58,755 bases of DNA from Rhodospirillales bacterium (lineage in GTDB: Bacteria > Pseudomonadota > Alphaproteobacteria > Rhodospirillales > UBA2165), in assembly GCA_022822205.1 (NCBI GenBank), contig JAJECC010000145.1, forward strand, positions 1 to 58,755, read 5' to 3'. Positions 56,648 through 58,755 of this stretch are shown piece by piece. Position 1 is the first letter of the stretch, and the number at the start of each line of letters is the position of its first letter. A program made the position numbers and the translations under genes. Below the pieces are notes generated by a model, which was not told the origin of the DNA, made no database searches, and was given only the letters and a program-made list of their open reading frames with translations.

Positions 56648-57481
56648 TTGGAAACCAATCTTCCGGACGGCTGGCCGAAAGACAAGCCGATGGCCGTCAG
56701 CATCAACATCCCTTTCGAGTGGTGGGTCGAAGGCGATTCGCCCGGCGTGTCGCCCATGGGCAACCCGTTGAAGCCCGGCTTCAAGGACACGGCCGCCCTG
56801 CAATGGGCCGAATACGCGCTCAAGCACGGTCTCTACCGCATGCTCGACATCGCGGAAAAGCACGACGTAAAGGTCACCAGCTCGACCAGCGCCATCATCA
56901 CGGAATCTCATCCCGAAGCCCTGAAACGGCTGGATGCCGGCGGGCATGAAATTCAGGCGCATGCCTGGGCGCAGGGCGAGCTCGCGGTCTACATGAGCCG
57001 CGAGGAAGAGGACGCCAATATCAAGCGCTGCATGGAGGCCTTCGACAAGTGCCTGGGGTATGTGCCCAAGGGCTACGGCATTCCCCGGGGCACCGTCAGC
57101 GAGAACTCCGCCGAGCTGCTCGCGGCCAACGGCTTCAAGTATTACAACGACGACATGTCGGCCGAGATGCCCTATGTGGAGGAGACCCCCGCCGGGCCGA
57201 TCGCCGTGGTTCCCTATGACATGGAGGTCAACGATCTCCCGTTCGCCATGCGCTACGGCAATCCCCTGCCCGAGTTCACCAAACTGGTCGAGGACGTGAT
57301 CGCCGGCTATCCGGAGATCGGCAGCCCGCCCGCCATACTCGACATCACCTTTCATGCCCAGGTCGCGGGCCGGGTCGTCGGGCTCATTCAGTTCAACCGT
57401 ATTCTCAAGATGCTGCGGGACGTGCCGTGGATCTGGCTCACGACGCGCGGCGAGATCGCGAAACTGGTTCTGCCCTACTAA
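56648..57481 (+). CDS. Polysaccharide deacetylase (NodB)-like protein with altered metal site
   Basis: A 277-residue NodB-fold protein, started at TTG 56648 with GGGGAGG nine bases upstream. It opens DKPMAVSINIPFEWWVEGDS, where ordinary members have a TFDDG motif. The second motif reads GHEIQAHAWAQGELAVYM, keeping one or two His. Later blocks PRGTVSENSAELLAANGFKY and DITFHAQVAGRVVG belong to the allantoinase/PuuE-like branch, which uses amide substrates rather than sugars. Loss of the Asp pair means the metal site is different or absent. Its neighbours, an alpha/beta hydrolase and a LigI-like enzyme, suggest a hydrolytic catabolic role. Confidence 0.82.
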   Translation: METNLPDGWPKDKPMAVSINIPFEWWVEGDSPGVSPMGNPLKPGFKDTAALQWAEYALKHGLYRMLDIAEKHDVKVTSSTSAIITESHPEALKRLDAGGHEIQAHAWAQGELAVYMSREEEDANIKRCMEAFDKCLGYVPKGYGIPRGTVSENSAELLAANGFKYYNDDMSAEMPYVEETPAGPIAVVPYDMEVNDLPFAMRYGNPLPEFTKLVEDVIAGYPEIGSPPAILDITFHAQVAGRVVGLIQFNRILKMLRDVPWIWLTTRGEIAKLVLPY

Positions 57482-57500
57482 CCGTCCGGTCGGGAAACTC

Positions 57501-58370
57501 ATGGAAACCGAAATCACGATCCGGTCCGAGGGAATCGACATTTCCGGCGTCCTGCACCGGCCGGACAACCTGCCGGCGACCGGCAAGGCGCCGGCCATCA
57601 TCACCATACATGGCTTCGGCGGCTCCAAGATCGACCAGGGGATGGTCGATGCCTGCCGGGCATTCCGCGACTGGGGCTATGTCGCCCTCAGGCTGGATAT
57701 GCGCGGATGCGGTCAAAGCGGCGGCGCGCCCGGACGGATAATTTCATTCGACCAGGTCGCCGACACCCGCAACGCCGTAACCTGGCTGGCCGAGCAAGAC
57801 GGTGTCGACGCCGAAAAAATCTGCCTGCTGGGAGACAGCATGGGCGGCGCGGTGGCCGCCTATACGGGGAGCACCGACGATCGCGTCGCCGCCGTCATCT
57901 CGGTCGGCGGCTGGGGGCATGGCGCCGAAAAACTGAAGGGCCAGCACCCGGGTCCCGGCGCCTGGGAGAAATTCCTGAAGATGCTCGAAGACGGGCGTAG
58001 GCACCGCCAGGAGACCGGCGAGTCTCTCTGGGTGTCGAGGTTCGACATCGTTCCCATCCCCGAACATATGCGGGGCCATCTGCCGGAAGATGCGGTCATG
58101 GAGTTTCCCGTCGAGACCGCGCAAAGCATTTACGATTTCCGCCCCAACCGGGTGATCGCCCAGCTGGCGCCCAGGCCCCTGCTTTTGCTCCATGCCTCCA
58201 AGGACGCCGTGACGCCGACCGGGTCGTCCATAGACATGTTTCAATGCGCGGGCCGGCCGACCGACCTGATGTTTCTCTCCGACGTCGATCATTTCCCGCT
58301 GGCCGTCGGGAACAAGCGGATTTACGACATCATAAAGGGCTGGCTGGACATTCGATTGCCGCTGTCCTGA
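57501..58370 (+). CDS. Alpha/beta hydrolase
   Basis: A 289-residue serine hydrolase. Oxyanion region TIHGFGGSKIDQG, nucleophile elbow LLGDSMGGAVAAY (Ser in G-D-S-M-G), and acid/His near LLHASKDAVTPTG and LSDVDHFPLAV, completing the triad. The family is the dienelactone hydrolase/serine aminopeptidase-like group (S9/S15 type). Substrate unknown, perhaps an ester or lactone. It follows the NodB-like gene by 19 bases in the LysR-controlled set. Confidence 0.88.
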   Translation: METEITIRSEGIDISGVLHRPDNLPATGKAPAIITIHGFGGSKIDQGMVDACRAFRDWGYVALRLDMRGCGQSGGAPGRIISFDQVADTRNAVTWLAEQDGVDAEKICLLGDSMGGAVAAYTGSTDDRVAAVISVGGWGHGAEKLKGQHPGPGAWEKFLKMLEDGRRHRQETGESLWVSRFDIVPIPEHMRGHLPEDAVMEFPVETAQSIYDFRPNRVIAQLAPRPLLLLHASKDAVTPTGSSIDMFQCAGRPTDLMFLSDVDHFPLAVGNKRIYDIIKGWLDIRLPLS

Positions 58371-58479
58371 GCGGCGGGAGGCGGCGGATGACGCGGTTTC
58401 GAATTGGCCGCGGGGACAATAATTCGATGCGATGGATTTCAACGAGACTGGTTCACGGTTTCCATGGGCGGACCGGTTG

Positions 58480-58755
58480 ATGGACGCCCCGGTTCCGACA
58501 AGACCGAAATTCAAGCTGCCCGCCAACAGCTGCGACTGTCATTGCCATCTGTTCGGGCCGAGATCGAAATATCCGCCCGCCCGTGAATCACCCAACGAGA
58601 ATCCGGCCGCCACCATCGAGGCGCTGAAACGCGCCCACGGCATTCTCGGCATCGAGCGGGCCGTGCTGGTTCAAACGCCGGCGCACGGCGCGGACAACAC
58701 CATCATTCTTGACGCGATCTCGGCCGGAAACGGCCGCTATCGGGGGGTTGGAAGA
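58480..58755 (+). CDS. Amidohydrolase, 2-pyrone-4,6-dicarboxylate hydrolase (LigI)-like, 3' end cut off
   Basis: The first 92 codons of a TIM-barrel amidohydrolase; the gene continues beyond the window. I translated it from ATG 58480: MDAPVPTRPKFKLPANSC, then DCHCHLFGPRSKYPP, where the DCHxHxFGP motif is typical of LigI and relatives. IERAVLVQTPAHGADNTII is the first strand region. LigI hydrolyses pyrone dicarboxylates in protocatechuate 4,5-cleavage pathways; others act on lactones such as galactarolactone. Upstream alpha/beta hydrolase and LysR fit a hydrolytic catabolic operon. No clear ribosome site. Confidence 0.8.
   Translation, partial: MDAPVPTRPKFKLPANSCDCHCHLFGPRSKYPPARESPNENPAATIEALKRAHGILGIERAVLVQTPAHGADNTIILDAISAGNGRYRGVGR

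Overview
The window looks like one stretch of a high-GC alphaproteobacterial chromosome, probably Rhodospirillales-like and aquatic or host-associated. The evidence is the G+C-rich codon use, the many three-component uptake systems (TAXI-TRAP, TTT, HAAT-type ABC), the Tat-exported binding protein, and the many ATGA-coupled genes. The exact lineage cannot be read from the sequence. I see no tRNA, rRNA, transposase, integrase or CRISPR array. Almost all genes are catabolic, transport or regulatory.

Left part (1-16.3 kb): a complete branched-chain-amino-acid-type ABC transporter (binding protein, then livG, livF, livH, livM) runs leftward straight into hydroxypyruvate isomerase and purC, which is cut by the window edge. 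Then come a YciI protein, a LigE-like glutathione transferase and a divergent FAD aromatic monooxygenase followed by a TetR regulator, a TAXI-TRAP transporter, a second YciI protein, a solitary peptide-type binding protein and a quinone oxidoreductase.

Middle part (16.5-32 kb): two tandem type I extradiol ring-cleavage dioxygenase homologues with complete active-site residues, a TusA-like protein, an aldo/keto reductase, a VOC protein, a glutathione transferase, a HisD-family dehydrogenase, an SDR with an IclR regulator, an Lrp-type regulator, a thiolase-like protein, a SnoaL-like protein, a PAS histidine kinase, another glutathione transferase, and an operon of two 2-oxopent-4-enoate hydratase/4-oxalocrotonate decarboxylase relatives plus an SDR. 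Together these resemble a scattered meta-cleavage pathway.

Sulfatase region (32-50 kb): four sulfatases without signal peptides, a complete tripartite tricarboxylate transporter (tctCBA), a MarR regulator, a divergent relative of phosphosulfolactate synthase (ComA), an amidase, an FMN alpha-hydroxy-acid oxidase, xanthine phosphoribosyltransferase, a cupin, a lone molybdopterin dehydrogenase large subunit and an ACMSD-type amidohydrolase. A palindrome, TAGTTGTTATAACAACTA, occurs in three promoter regions here: tctC-tctB-tctA-sulfatase, marR-sulfatase/comA-like, and sulfatase/alpha-hydroxy-acid oxidase. I read it as the operator of the local MarR protein and the whole as a small sulfo-compound uptake and desulfation regulon. 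This is the most novel-looking system in the window.

Right part (50-58.8 kb): a 490-base gene-free region with repeats and a perfect 22-bp palindrome in front of a cytochrome c' gene, REP-like hairpins, an LLM flavin oxidoreductase/acyl-CoA ligase/tandem-YciI operon divergent from an HpaR-like MarR regulator, and a LysR regulator divergent from a NodB-like deacetylase, an alpha/beta hydrolase and a truncated LigI-like amidohydrolase.
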